This document shows positions 1 to 10,015 of a stretch of DNA of 64,000 nt, piece by piece. The notes under the pieces were generated by a model, which worked only from the letters and a program-made list of their open reading frames with translations, searched no databases and was not told the origin of the DNA. A program made the position numbers and the translations under genes. Source of the DNA: Pseudomonas sp. HAR-UPW-AIA-41 (GTDB lineage: Bacteria > Pseudomonadota > Gammaproteobacteria > Pseudomonadales > Pseudomonadaceae); assembly GCF_002304225.1 (NCBI RefSeq), contig NZ_NSLB01000001.1, positions 434,001-498,000 on the forward strand, written 5' to 3'. Positions within the stretch are counted from its first letter, which is position 1. Each line of letters begins with the position of its first letter.

Positions 1-1
1 C

Positions 2-379
2 AGCGCCAAGCCGACCAAGCTGCGTCTGGATGATATGTCGGAAGTGACTCAGACCGGTGCTGTGGTGGCCACGCCTAAAGCGCCGACGCAGATCTACTTC
101 GTGCCGCGTGCCGAAGTGAAGACCCGTTTCAGCACCGCTGCGCATGACTTCCGTAACGACCTGCTGACTCTGCCGGCCGGCACCAAGCTGTATGACGTGT
201 ATGCCACCTCGATGGAGATCAAGACCTCGATCTTCCCGTCGATCAGCAAGAGCTACGCCACTCAGCGCCGCAACAGTGCGGTGAAGATAGGCGAGATGGA
301 GCTGACTTCGGCCTTCAATGCTTCGGCCTTCGGTGATGGTGGTGTGTTCTTCAAGCACCAGCGTGACGAAGACAAGTAA
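2..379 (+). CDS. 3' end of an unidentified gene (5' truncated by the window edge)
   Basis: The reading frame is open from base 2, so the ATG at 35 is probably internal and the real start lies outside the window. About 125 residues are visible. They are hydrophilic, with no membrane segment or signal, and end in a segment around GDGGVFFKHQRDEDK. That tail vaguely recalls the C-terminus of some catalase-family proteins, but I cannot confirm this and see no catalytic motif in the visible part. Codon use fits the neighbouring genes. A strong hairpin terminator follows the stop at once. The gene converges on gspD. Existence as a coding region is well supported, identity is not. Confidence 0.6.
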   Translation, partial: SAKPTKLRLDDMSEVTQTGAVVATPKAPTQIYFVPRAEVKTRFSTAAHDFRNDLLTLPAGTKLYDVYATSMEIKTSIFPSISKSYATQRRNSAVKIGEMELTSAFNASAFGDGGVFFKHQRDEDK

Positions 380-403
380 GTTCTAGCTGCAACCGCGTCA
401 CAC

Positions 404-434
404 AAAACCCCGGCCTCGGCCGGGGTTTTGCTTT
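404..434 (+). terminator. Rho-independent terminator of the leading partial gene
   Basis: An 11-bp stem (404-414 with 419-429) rich in G and C, flanked by A and T runs, closes a four-base loop. It starts 24 bases after the stop codon at 379. A T-rich stretch follows. Confidence 0.85.
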
Positions 435-586
435 TATGGGGCGTTGCGGAGGTTGGCCTGCGTGGCCGGTCGGGCTGATGATGTGTTGTCGGTGTCGAGC
501 GCAGGTGGGCTGGCATGGGTGGTGTGAACGCGCAATCTGCTGCAGCTTTAACTATGGCGCGCAATCAGCGTGGCTTTCCGTTAGCC

Positions 587-620
587 AAACAAAAGCCCCG
601 CAATTGCGGGGCTTTTGTTT
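587..620 (-). terminator. Terminator of gspC-gspD, possibly bidirectional
   Basis: A 15-bp perfect inverted repeat (587-601 with 606-620, loop AATT) carries T-rich ends on both strands. It lies 16 bases beyond the gspD stop codon on the minus strand and would also stop transcripts from the left. Confidence 0.85.
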
Positions 621-636
621 GTTACTGACTCGACTG

Positions 637-2577
637 TTACTGGCGCAGGTCGATGGCGCGTGCGCCCTGACCGTCGAACAGGCGATCCGGCGAGGTTGGC
701 AGCACGGCACGGCTGGCATCGCGGCTCTCGTCGCCGAGGATACGGATGTCGCTGTACTTCTTGCCTGACAGTGCCGCCAGGCCGGCGCTGTCACGAACCA
801 GACTGGGACGCAGGAAGACCATCAGGTTGCGCTTGATGTGCGAGTCCTTGGTCGAGCGGAACAGCCGGCCGATCAGTGGCAGGTCGCCGAGCAGCGGAAC
901 CTTGGAGTCGGCTTGCGTGACATCGTCCTGAATCAGGCCGCCGAGCACCACCACCTGACCGTCCTCGGCGAGGATGGTGCTCTTGATCGAGCGCTTGTTG
1001 GTCACCAGGTCGACGGCCTGCGAGTTGAGCGAGGTGCTTGGGGCAATCGAGGAAATTTCCTGCTCGATCTCCAGGCGCAGGACGCGGCCTTCATTGATGT
1101 GCGGGGTGACCTTGAGTGTCACACCGATATCTTTGCGTTCGATGGTGGTGAACGGGTTGCTCGCGCCATCGGTGGCGGTGGTGTAGGAGCCGGTCTGGAA
1201 GGGCACGTTCTGGCCGACCAGAATTTCAGCCTTCTGGTTGTCCAGAGTGAGCAGGCTCGGTGTAGACAGCAGGTTGCTCTTGCTGTTGGCCGACAGTGCC
1301 GTGATCAGCGCACCGAAGTTGTCGGTGCCGATGCCGATGATGGCGCCGTCGGGGAGAGTGGTGTTTTCCGGAATCTTGTCGTTGGCGATGGCATTGATGA
1401 TGGTGCCCACCGACAGGCCGGTGTTACCAAAATTGACGCCGCCCAGGCCGCCGGTACTGCCGCGGGCATCAACGGCCCACTGTACGCCCAAGGCGTCGGT
1501 GATATCGCCGGCGACTTCGACGATGGCCGCCTCGACCAGCACCTGAGCACGCGGCACATCGAGCTGGCGCACGATATCTTCAAGCGTCGCGACCATGTCT
1601 GGCTCGGCCAGCAGCACCAGTGCGTTGAGGCTCTCGTCGGCGCGAATCATGATGTTCTGTGGCTTGCCGGCCGCTTCGCCACCGCCATCGGCTTGTTTCA
1701 GCTGTTCGGAAATATCGCCGAGGGTTTCGGCCAGGGATTTGGCATCGTTGTGGCGCAGACGAATCACGCGGGTGTTGGCCGAGCGCTCGGTCGGTGTGTC
1801 GAGCGACTGGGCCAGACCTACCAGCCGGGCGCGAGCCTGCGGTGGGCCGAGCAGGATCAGACGATTGGTGCGGGTGTCGGCGATGACCTGGGTGCCGCTT
1901 GTGCCTTTGCTCTGGCCACGGGCCACGGCATTGTTGAGTACTTCGGCGGCATCCACCACCCAGGCGTGGCGCAGGTTGAGCACGCTGTAATCATGCTCGC
2001 CTTTCTGGTCGAGCTGGCGCACCAAATCTTCGACACGGCTGATGTTGGCGCTGCGGTCACTGATGATCAGCGCGTTGGCCGAGGTCACTGCGGCCAGATG
2101 GCCGTATTGCGGCACCAGTGGCCGGATCAGCGGGATCAGCTCGGTGACTGAGCCGTGCTGTACCTGAATCAGCCGGGTTTCCAGTTTGTCCGGCGCATTG
2201 CGGCCGCCATTAGCTTCGGCCTTGGCTTCGGCGTTGGGCACGATGCGGGCCTGATCGCCCTGGGTGATCACGGTAAAACCGTGGGTGGCCATGACCGAGA
2301 GAAACAGCTGGTAGACCTCACTGAGTGACAGCGCGGTTTTCGACACCACGCTGACCTGGCCCTTGACCCGCGGATCGACGACAAAGGTCTGTCCGGTGAT
2401 TTCCGCCACCTGGTCGACGAACTCGCGCAGCTCGGCGTCCTTGAGATTGATGGTCCAGCGTTCTTCCTGCTGGTCGGCGACGGTCTGGATGCCGGTTTCC
2501 GCAGCCATCAGCAGAGGAGGGGCGGCCAGAATAGCGGCAGCCAGTGCAAGCGACAGGTGGTTAAGCTTGAACGTCAT
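637..2577 (-). CDS. gspD: Type II secretion system outer-membrane secretin GspD (XcpQ-like)
   Basis: A 646-residue secretin, the multimeric outer-membrane gate of type II secretion. The ATG at 2577 was chosen because it begins a Sec signal peptide (residues 1-26, cleaved near MAA-ETG) and sits one base after the gspC stop; the frame runs open further upstream but only inside gspC. Periplasmic N0 to N3 domains occupy roughly residues 30-360. The secretin barrel follows, with the hallmark VPLLGDLPLIGRLF near residues 560-575. A C-terminal tail of about 50 residues could be the pilotin-binding S domain. There is no lipobox, so it is not a self-piloting lipoprotein secretin such as HxcQ. Length is close to XcpQ (about 658). 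It is expressed with gspC; no other type II secretion gene is in the window. Confidence 0.95.
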   Translation of the reverse strand: MTFKLNHLSLALAAAILAAPPLLMAAETGIQTVADQQEERWTINLKDAELREFVDQVAEITGQTFVVDPRVKGQVSVVSKTALSLSEVYQLFLSVMATHGFTVITQGDQARIVPNAEAKAEANGGRNAPDKLETRLIQVQHGSVTELIPLIRPLVPQYGHLAAVTSANALIISDRSANISRVEDLVRQLDQKGEHDYSVLNLRHAWVVDAAEVLNNAVARGQSKGTSGTQVIADTRTNRLILLGPPQARARLVGLAQSLDTPTERSANTRVIRLRHNDAKSLAETLGDISEQLKQADGGGEAAGKPQNIMIRADESLNALVLLAEPDMVATLEDIVRQLDVPRAQVLVEAAIVEVAGDITDALGVQWAVDARGSTGGLGGVNFGNTGLSVGTIINAIANDKIPENTTLPDGAIIGIGTDNFGALITALSANSKSNLLSTPSLLTLDNQKAEILVGQNVPFQTGSYTTATDGASNPFTTIERKDIGVTLKVTPHINEGRVLRLEIEQEISSIAPSTSLNSQAVDLVTNKRSIKSTILAEDGQVVVLGGLIQDDVTQADSKVPLLGDLPLIGRLFRSTKDSHIKRNLMVFLRPSLVRDSAGLAALSGKKYSDIRILGDESRDASRAVLPTSPDRLFDGQGARAIDLRQ

Positions 2578-2578
2578 G

Positions 2579-3286
2579 TCAGGGGGTTTCCGCGGAGGTG
2601 GGCTCGGAAGGTGTCGTGCTCGGCTCGGCACTTCCCATTTGTTCGCGCAGTTTTGCCATGCGCTCACGAAGTTGGATGAACTCGTCGTCCTGCAGCATTT
2701 CCAGTTGCTCGGCACTGGCGCTTGGGCTGTCTTGTGTGGCACCGCTTTCGACGTTGCCAAAGTTGCTGATCAGTTTGTTGGCGGTGCTGGCCCGGCGGGG
2801 GAAACTCAGGGTTTCCAGATGCCCCTGGCGCTCCAGCTCGATACGGTCGGGATACACCGCGTGCAGACGAATACCGTCCTGTACGTTGTCGCCCACCCGA
2901 AAACGCTGCGGCTTGCCGTCGTCCTTGCGGATGATGGCGCTGGAGCGCTGGCTGTCGGGATGGACAAAGCTGCCGAGCAGGCTCAGGCGCAGATTGGTGG
3001 TGGGGGGGGCTGAGTTTGTTTTGGCTGGCGTGCCGAACAGCGGCAGCAGGCTCACCGGGTCCGCTGCGGGAGCGGGCTGGCTAGCGTTCTGGCTGAGCGG
3101 CGGGCTGGAACTGTGCAGCAGCTGCATGGCCTCGCGAGTCTGCCAGGCGAGGCTGAGGCTGAGCAGGATCACCAGGGCAACGCCCAGCAGCATGGGTGCC
3201 TGGATGGGCAGGCGGGTGCCGATGAAAGGCAAGCTGATCACTCCGTGATTCTCATTGTTATGGCGCCGGAGGCGAGGGTCGATCAT
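2579..3286 (-). CDS. gspC: Type II secretion system inner-membrane protein GspC (XcpP-like)
   Basis: A 235-residue bitopic inner-membrane protein that links the secretin to the inner-membrane platform. A short cytoplasmic N-terminus precedes one membrane helix (about residues 25-48). A Pro/Ser-rich linker and the HR domain (about 75-160) follow, containing LSLLGSFVHPD and the FRVGDNV turn. The C-terminus is a charged, probably coiled-coil segment rather than a PDZ domain, which is the XcpP arrangement as opposed to the OutC/PulC one. The ATG at 3286 gives exactly the XcpP length; a longer frame back to a TTG at 3379 adds unsupported residues. The stop is one base from the gspD start, so translation is probably coupled. 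Confidence 0.92.
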   Translation of the reverse strand: MIDPRLRRHNNENHGVISLPFIGTRLPIQAPMLLGVALVILLSLSLAWQTREAMQLLHSSSPPLSQNASQPAPAADPVSLLPLFGTPAKTNSAPPTTNLRLSLLGSFVHPDSQRSSAIIRKDDGKPQRFRVGDNVQDGIRLHAVYPDRIELERQGHLETLSFPRRASTANKLISNFGNVESGATQDSPSASAEQLEMLQDDEFIQLRERMAKLREQMGSAEPSTTPSEPTSAETP

Positions 3287-3595
3287 AACAGTCTGCTCGG
3301 TCTGTTCCAGCCCCCATAAAGAGGGGTTATCGGTTTGTCGGGCGTTGTCTTGTAATGCTGGCGCGAAGTTGTGACACAAGGACTGTTATCGGCTCAGCGC
3401 ACTGCCTTGTTTGGGTTCTCTGGTACGCACTATCGGCAGGCCTGAGGCCGTCAGACGGCACCGCCATGGTGCGGTTTTTGGGCGTGTCATGGTCGGCCGC
3501 TGCTAGGCAAAAATGTGTTGGAGAGAAAAAAGTTCAAGCAGGGTGTTGACTTAGGATTCGGCTCTGCTTAAAGTGCGCGCCTCGCAACACAGAGC
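3287..3595. other. Intergenic region between gspC and the tRNA operon
   Basis: About 310 bases with no convincing ORF. It holds the upstream region of gspC (minus), the tRNA promoter at 3546-3574 (plus), a 13-base palindrome at 3447-3459 (GCCGTC-A-GACGGC), and directly after it a short hairpin (3458-3462 with 3468-3472) followed by a T run. The hairpin resembles a weak plus-strand terminator with no gene in front of it. In P. aeruginosa, as I recall it, the xcpR to xcpZ operon lies between xcpP and these tRNAs. Confidence 0.6.
3546..3574 (+). promoter_or_regulatory. Sigma-70 promoter of the tRNA-Val/tRNA-Asp operon
   Basis: TTGACT at 3546-3551 and TAAAGT at 3569-3574 are separated by exactly 17 bases. 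A GC-rich discriminator (GCGCGCC) follows, as is usual for stringently controlled stable-RNA promoters. The first tRNA begins 22 bases after the -10 element. Confidence 0.8.
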
Positions 3596-3671
3596 GGGTG
3601 ATTAGCTCAGCCGGGAGAGCATCTGCCTTACAAGCAGAGGGTCGGCGGTTCGATCCCGTCATCACCCACCA
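3596..3671 (+). tRNA. tRNA-Val (anticodon UAC)
   Basis: A complete 76-base cloverleaf. The acceptor stem GGGTGAT pairs with ATCACCC; the D arm, a five-base anticodon stem, and the T loop TTCGATC are intact. The anticodon TAC is at 3629-3631. The CCA end is encoded. It is followed after 20 bases by tRNA-Asp and is probably co-transcribed with it. Confidence 0.97.
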
Positions 3672-3691
3672 AGTTGTTGTGAGACCGACGC

Positions 3692-3768
3692 GCAGCGGTA
3701 GTTCAGTCGGTTAGAATACCGGCCTGTCACGCCGGGGGTCGCGGGTTCGAGTCCCGTCCGCTGCGCCA
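3692..3768 (+). tRNA. tRNA-Asp (anticodon GUC)
   Basis: A complete 77-base cloverleaf with GCAGCGG paired to CCGCTGC in the acceptor stem, anticodon GTC at 3726-3728, T loop TTCGAGT, discriminator G and an encoded CCA. The second acceptor pair is C-G, where many bacterial tRNA-Asp genes begin GGAGCGG; the pair is compensated on the other strand, so the gene looks functional. Confidence 0.97.
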
Positions 3769-3775
3769 TATACGA

Positions 3776-3806
3776 AAGCCCCGAGTCGAAAGACTCGGGG
3801 CTTTTT
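3776..3806 (+). terminator. Terminator of the tRNA operon
   Basis: A 10-bp GC-rich stem (3778-3787 with 3792-3801) closes a GAAA tetraloop and is followed by five T. It begins eight bases after tRNA-Asp. Confidence 0.92.
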
Positions 3807-3863
3807 CTTTGTCTGCGATTTACATTCTGTAATTTTTTTGTCACCCGGGATCTTTAGCTTCAC

Positions 3864-3879
3864 TGGCACGGTCTTTGTT
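3864..3879 (+). promoter_or_regulatory. Possible sigma-54 (-24/-12) promoter of the small ORF
   Basis: TGGCACG-N4-TTGT matches the -24 element completely, with the correct spacing to a -12 element that has GT instead of the preferred GC. It would place transcription start near 3890, about 20 bases before the ATG at 3912. The -12 mismatch makes this tentative. Confidence 0.35.
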
Positions 3880-3911
3880 AGGATCGTTTTGTCAGTAAAG
3901 GAGGAAGCCCA

Positions 3912-3998
3912 ATGGACGATTATCAGGAAGAGTGGCTCGAACTGCATGCCTGTGAGCAGGACGCAGCAGAGCCGGTGGATGACGCCACCGAGATGTAA
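3912..3998 (+). CDS. Small acidic protein of 28 residues, unknown function
   Basis: The ORF encodes MDDYQEEWLELHACEQDAAE and eight further residues, ending in TEM. A very strong ribosome binding site (AAAGGAGGA at 3897-3905) stands seven bases before the ATG, far better than most starts in this window. The product is strongly acidic, has one cysteine, and has no membrane segment or signal. It ends directly beside the 3' end of the convergent AraC-type gene (stop codons are adjacent). I do not know its function; similar short acidic ORFs seem familiar from Pseudomonas, but I cannot name a family. The reading frame and ribosome site support translation. Confidence 0.6.
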   Translation: MDDYQEEWLELHACEQDAAEPVDDATEM

Positions 3999-5054
3999 TC
4001 AGCCAGCCGCCTGCTGGCGCTGGAGTCGGCGGAACTCTCCGGGAGTCAGTTCGCTCCAGCGCTTGAAGGCACGCTGGAATGCCTCGGCCGAGGCAAATCC
4101 CAGCAGGTAGGCAATTTCACCGAACGCCAGTTCGGTGTCACGTATGTAAGTCATCGCCAGGTCGCGTCGGGTCTCGTTGAGGATGACGCGGAACTGCGTG
4201 CCTTCTTCGGCCAGTTTGCGCCGCAGTGTCCAGCTGGGCATCTGCAGCTGCTGCGCCAGCTCCTCAAGTTGCGGTTCACGTCCGTGCAGTAGCGGGCCTA
4301 GGCGCTGGGTCAGGCGTTCGCGCAGGCTGCGCGTGCGGGTCAACTGTTCCAGCTGTGCCTCGGCCAGTTCCAGCATCTGTTGCCAGGTGCTCGGGCAGTG
4401 GGTCGGGATTTCAATATCCAGGCTGGCGTTGTTCAGGCGCAGGGCATTGCCTGACGCCGAGAACTCGGGGGCAACGCCAAAGCAGCTTTCATAGCGTTCG
4501 GCATAGCTGGGAGGGGCAAACTCGATGTGCACCCGTTCGGCTGTCAGGGCGCGACCGCACACACCGCTGAGCTGATGCAGCCAGCCGGCCAGTACCGAGT
4601 CGACCACGAAGTGATTGAAGTGGTTGTAGGGGCTGATCGAGTAAAAGCGCAGCCAAGCACCCTGCGGGTCCTCGCTGAAACTCGACTGACCGCGGTAGTT
4701 GTGAGCGTATAACGGCTCGAAGCGAATCAGGGTCCTGGCCGCCTCGCGGAGTGTGGGGGCCTGGGCGGCAGTGACTCCCGCCAGGCCTGCCTGGCTGATA
4801 TGCCCCAGCTGTCCCATGAGCAGCCCAAGTGCTGGCTCGCCAGTAAGGCTGATGGCGGCATGTCCCAGGCGCATGAAACGGGGAATGGACAGGCGTTCGC
4901 GGGCTTTGCTCAGGCGTTGAGGGCTGAGATGAAACTGGCTCAGCAGCGCTGCCGGATCGGCGTCCAGCTGACGCATGGCGGCCGCCAGGCTCTGCACGAA
5001 ACCGACGGACAGATCGCCCAGACGCACGCGCAGTTTGCTGCTGTTCAGAGCCAC
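3999..5054 (-). CDS. AraC-family transcriptional regulator with an arabinose-binding-like N-terminus
   Basis: A 351-residue regulator of the OruR/ArgR-like subclass. The N-terminal two thirds (about 15-215) match the arabinose-operon-regulator type effector domain, with the typical GLLMGQLGHISQAGLAGVTA stretch. The C-terminal about 100 residues form the AraC double helix-turn-helix, with RRKLAEEGTQF in the first and IAYLLGFASAEAFQRAFKRW in the second. The start overlaps the 3' end of the upstream hydrolase gene by ten bases, so both are one transcription unit and the regulator may control that enzyme or itself. The effector cannot be told from the sequence. The position beside the tRNAs corresponds to PA3094 as I recall it. 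Confidence 0.88.
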   Translation of the reverse strand: MALNSSKLRVRLGDLSVGFVQSLAAAMRQLDADPAALLSQFHLSPQRLSKARERLSIPRFMRLGHAAISLTGEPALGLLMGQLGHISQAGLAGVTAAQAPTLREAARTLIRFEPLYAHNYRGQSSFSEDPQGAWLRFYSISPYNHFNHFVVDSVLAGWLHQLSGVCGRALTAERVHIEFAPPSYAERYESCFGVAPEFSASGNALRLNNASLDIEIPTHCPSTWQQMLELAEAQLEQLTRTRSLRERLTQRLGPLLHGREPQLEELAQQLQMPSWTLRRKLAEEGTQFRVILNETRRDLAMTYIRDTELAFGEIAYLLGFASAEAFQRAFKRWSELTPGEFRRLQRQQAAG

Positions 5055-6172
5055 AGGTTGACCAGTTGTGTGCCGGGTTGATCGGGGGCGAGCAAGTGCC
5101 GGTCAGGTAAGGCAAGCATGCTGCGTCCGTCACTGCCGAGGTTCCACAGCTGGCCGCGCATGAACACGGTCAGTCCGGCGCGAGCCGGTGTGCTGCTCAG
5201 GCGGGCAGGCAGCGAGTGACGTTGCCAGGCTTCGCCCTCACTGATGCTGGTGGGGGCTGTATCGACATCCCCGGGCGTGCCGGCGAAGGTGGTATAGCCC
5301 CCCCAGGGTTTCTGCCAGTGCCGGTTGCCGGTGAGAAAGGCCGGAACCGCCAGCAGATCGACCTGGGCCTGAGTCAAGGGAAGGTAACTGTCGGGGTACC
5401 AGCTGTCGGCACAGATCAGCACGCCGAGGCGTCCGGCAGGCGTTTTGATGACCTGCAGTGCAGCGCTTGGCGCGGCGGCAGTGAAGCCGGTTTCGTCCGG
5501 GATTGGGAAGGCTTTGCGCTGCGGCTGGCCCAGCGGGGCGCCATCCGGGCCGAAGACCAGACTGATGTTGTACAGCGGGCCATCCCCGATGCGCAGAATG
5601 CCGTCTACGACTTCAGGCTCCGGCAGCACGATGGAGCCTGCGACCAGGGTTACGCCAAAGGACTCGGCCAGGCCCCCGAACAGGCTCTGGTAGTCATTGG
5701 CCATCTGTTCGGCCTTCATGCGAAACAGTGCGTCGCTAAGTCGGTCACTGCCCTGACTGGCAAGGAGGGCCCCGAGCAGGTCGAGTGGATGGTTGAGGGC
5801 TAGCCAGAGCATGGCCTCGTCCAGTGTCTCTGAGGCAAAGACCTGCGGTTTTTCTCCGGCGGCGACCAGCCAGGTACCGATGTGCTCGGGCAGGATCACG
5901 ATACTGCGCGCATTGAGCAGACCTTCATGACGAGCTTTTTCCAGGTAGGCGGAGAGCTTGAGATAAAGATGCTGGCTACTCTGGTAGTCGGTGCTGAACA
6001 ACTCGGGCTGGATGCCCAGCAGATTGCCGCGAGTGCCCGGGGTGCCGTAGTTGAGGGTAACGCTGCTGCGCAGATCACTGAGGTAGTGGCTTTGCGGTTG
6101 CCACTGGGTCCAGCCGGCGTAGACGGCCAAAAGCGCAGCAGGCAGTAGGCTGAGGCGGATGGCGCGGCGCAT
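5045..6172 (-). CDS. Membrane-anchored carbon-nitrogen hydrolase (nitrilase superfamily)
   Basis: About 375 residues. One N-terminal hydrophobic segment (about residues 5-21 from the ATG at 6172) would anchor the enzyme on the periplasmic side. The body carries the nitrilase catalytic triad: Glu in LPEHIGTW, Lys in QRKAFPIP, and Cys in LICADSWYPDSY. Substrate (an amide or nitrile) is unknown. It differs from apolipoprotein N-acyltransferase, which has several membrane helices. The start is uncertain: the frame is open to an ATG at 6274 with a weak ribosome site, which would add 34 residues and overlap the fadH leader. It is the first gene of a two-gene unit with the AraC regulator and diverges from fadH. 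Confidence 0.78.
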   Translation of the reverse strand: MRRAIRLSLLPAALLAVYAGWTQWQPQSHYLSDLRSSVTLNYGTPGTRGNLLGIQPELFSTDYQSSQHLYLKLSAYLEKARHEGLLNARSIVILPEHIGTWLVAAGEKPQVFASETLDEAMLWLALNHPLDLLGALLASQGSDRLSDALFRMKAEQMANDYQSLFGGLAESFGVTLVAGSIVLPEPEVVDGILRIGDGPLYNISLVFGPDGAPLGQPQRKAFPIPDETGFTAAAPSAALQVIKTPAGRLGVLICADSWYPDSYLPLTQAQVDLLAVPAFLTGNRHWQKPWGGYTTFAGTPGDVDTAPTSISEGEAWQRHSLPARLSSTPARAGLTVFMRGQLWNLGSDGRSMLALPDRHLLAPDQPGTQLVNLWL

Positions 6173-6270
6173 GCTGGAGTCCGGATGGAGGCTGAGGCTG
6201 CAGAGTAAAAGGCGCTGCCGGGTTTGCCAAGCCTTGCTGTTATTTAGAGTCATTAAGTTGTCAGTTTTGA

Positions 6271-8409
<2,139 letters not shown>

Positions 8410-8423
8410 GCCGGGCTGACAGG

Positions 8424-8458
8424 CGCCCGCCATCCTTCCAGGGATGGCGGGCGTTTTT
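8424..8458 (+). terminator. Terminator of fadH
   Basis: A 12-bp GC-rich stem (8424-8435 with 8442-8453) with a six-base loop, followed by five T, starts 14 bases after the fadH stop. Confidence 0.93.
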
Positions 8459-8644
8459 ATTGGTGCATGCGTTTGGTCACAGTTTTGCGGTGCTGCGCTT
8501 TCTTCGTGGCGGTGGCCGGCGGGCGAGTGCCAACCCAGTCACATTGCCCGTCTGAGCTTTTCCCCTAGACTGATGGGGAAATCGCTTGCGCCAGCCAGGG
8601 TTCTGGCTGAGCGCCTGCGTGTGCCTGAGGTGAGAGGAATTGTC

Positions 8645-10015
8645 ATGAGCCTGCAGAACAAACCACAGATGGTGGAAGCCGTGCTGTTCTTCAATGAACG
8701 CGGCATCTGCAAGGAGATGCATTATCCGGAATTCGAGGCGTTGCTGGATAACGTGGTGCGGATGCATGACTTTGCCGATCAGCAGGTGCGTTGCGCCTAT
8801 GTACTGATCAATCCGCGTCTGCTGGTTCGCTCGGTGGTGCTTTTCTTGCTCGATTTCGACGAGCGTGGCGAGGCCGACAAAGGCTGGAATATTCCGCTGC
8901 GGCACCTGGCCGAGCGTGCCGGGCGTGGTCCGGATCTGGGCGCAGGCCCGATCCGCCTGGCCTGCCGTAGCCAGTGTCCGGTTTCCTGGCACCAGATGCA
9001 CCTGTGGGATCCCAATCTGTCCTCCTCGGGCAACGATTTGGCGCTGATTCGCGATGCGGTCAAACGCAACAATCTGGGGATTCTGGTCGAAGAGGAGATG
9101 CCGCAGCCGGTGGAGCTGGACCGCCTGCAGATGGTTTCCGAAGACCGCTGGTATGCCCCGGCCTCGGCCAGTCAGGAAGAGATCGAGAAGCGTGCGGCCG
9201 AGCTGGAAGAGCAGCACCGACAGAAGACGGCGCACCTGATCCAGCAGGAACGCCTGCGCATCGCCACCCTGAGCCAGCAGCACGAGGAGGAGCTCGCCAA
9301 GTTCCGTCTGGTCGCGGAGCAGCAGCTGGCAACACTTAAGCAGCAGGCGCAGGCTCTGCAGCAGCAGTTGAAGCAGCAGGAAGAACTCAATGCCAGCCTC
9401 AAGGCGCAGCTGGCGGCGCAGGCCGATGCGTTTGCTGCCTCGCGTGAGGAGATCAGTCAGCAGCAGCGTGAGTTGGAAAAACTCGGCAAAAACCAGGTCG
9501 ACTTGCTGCGTGCCCAGTTCGACAGCGAGCTGAAGGCCAAGATTGCCGCTGCCGTGGTGGAACACCAGGAGCAGGTGGCCTTGCGTGATGTCGAGTTGGC
9601 CTATCGCAAGGAGCAGGAGACTCAGTTGCGGGAGGAAATTGCGCGCCTGCACGAGCAGGTGGAGCAGGCCCGCGGCCAGGGTGACGGGCAGGTTCTCGAG
9701 CAGTTGAGCAAGCTGGGTGTGGTGTTTGTGGTTTACCACCCGGGGGCAGGTCACCTGACCATCGCCCTGCAGGACATTGCGCGCTATCAGGAAAACCCCA
9801 TGGCTTACGTGGCGGCCAAGTGTTTCGTGTCCGAGCCACAGTATTGTCAGTGGCTGGCGCACTATCAGATGCCCAGCTGTGAGGCGCTGCTGCCCAACGG
9901 CGAGCGTTGCGGAATGCCGATTGACCGGGTCGACACGCCAAGCCGCTTCATCAGTGGCGACTCCAATTGCTGTGCCCGGCACAAGGCCAGCAGCAAGCTG
10001 CGTACTGTCAGCTGA
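8645..10015 (+). CDS. Conserved coiled-coil protein with a cysteine-rich C-terminus, unknown function
   Basis: A 456-residue soluble protein. Residues 1-180 form a globular domain without a motif I recognise. Residues about 180-345 are long heptad-like runs rich in Gln, Glu, Leu and Lys, so a long coiled coil. The last about 100 residues are globular again and contain a cluster of cysteines and a histidine (C-E-A-L-L, GERCGMP, NCCARH) that could bind a metal. No signal peptide or membrane segment is present. The ATG at 8645 follows GAGAGGAA; the frame is open upstream but without a ribosome site. The stop TGA abuts the next GTG start, so the PLP-enzyme gene is probably translated from the same message. 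I do not recognise a characterised family. Confidence 0.75.
   Translation: MSLQNKPQMVEAVLFFNERGICKEMHYPEFEALLDNVVRMHDFADQQVRCAYVLINPRLLVRSVVLFLLDFDERGEADKGWNIPLRHLAERAGRGPDLGAGPIRLACRSQCPVSWHQMHLWDPNLSSSGNDLALIRDAVKRNNLGILVEEEMPQPVELDRLQMVSEDRWYAPASASQEEIEKRAAELEEQHRQKTAHLIQQERLRIATLSQQHEEELAKFRLVAEQQLATLKQQAQALQQQLKQQEELNASLKAQLAAQADAFAASREEISQQQRELEKLGKNQVDLLRAQFDSELKAKIAAAVVEHQEQVALRDVELAYRKEQETQLREEIARLHEQVEQARGQGDGQVLEQLSKLGVVFVVYHPGAGHLTIALQDIARYQENPMAYVAAKCFVSEPQYCQWLAHYQMPSCEALLPNGERCGMPIDRVDTPSRFISGDSNCCARHKASSKLRTVS

Noticed and set aside
436..768. Plus-strand ORF after the first terminator
   Set aside because: It reads through the gspD terminator hairpin and into the antisense of gspD; no ribosome site.
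838..2151. 437-codon plus-strand ORF opposite gspD
   Set aside because: A shadow of gspD in a GC-rich genome; its codon positions mirror the real gene, and it lacks motifs and a start signal.
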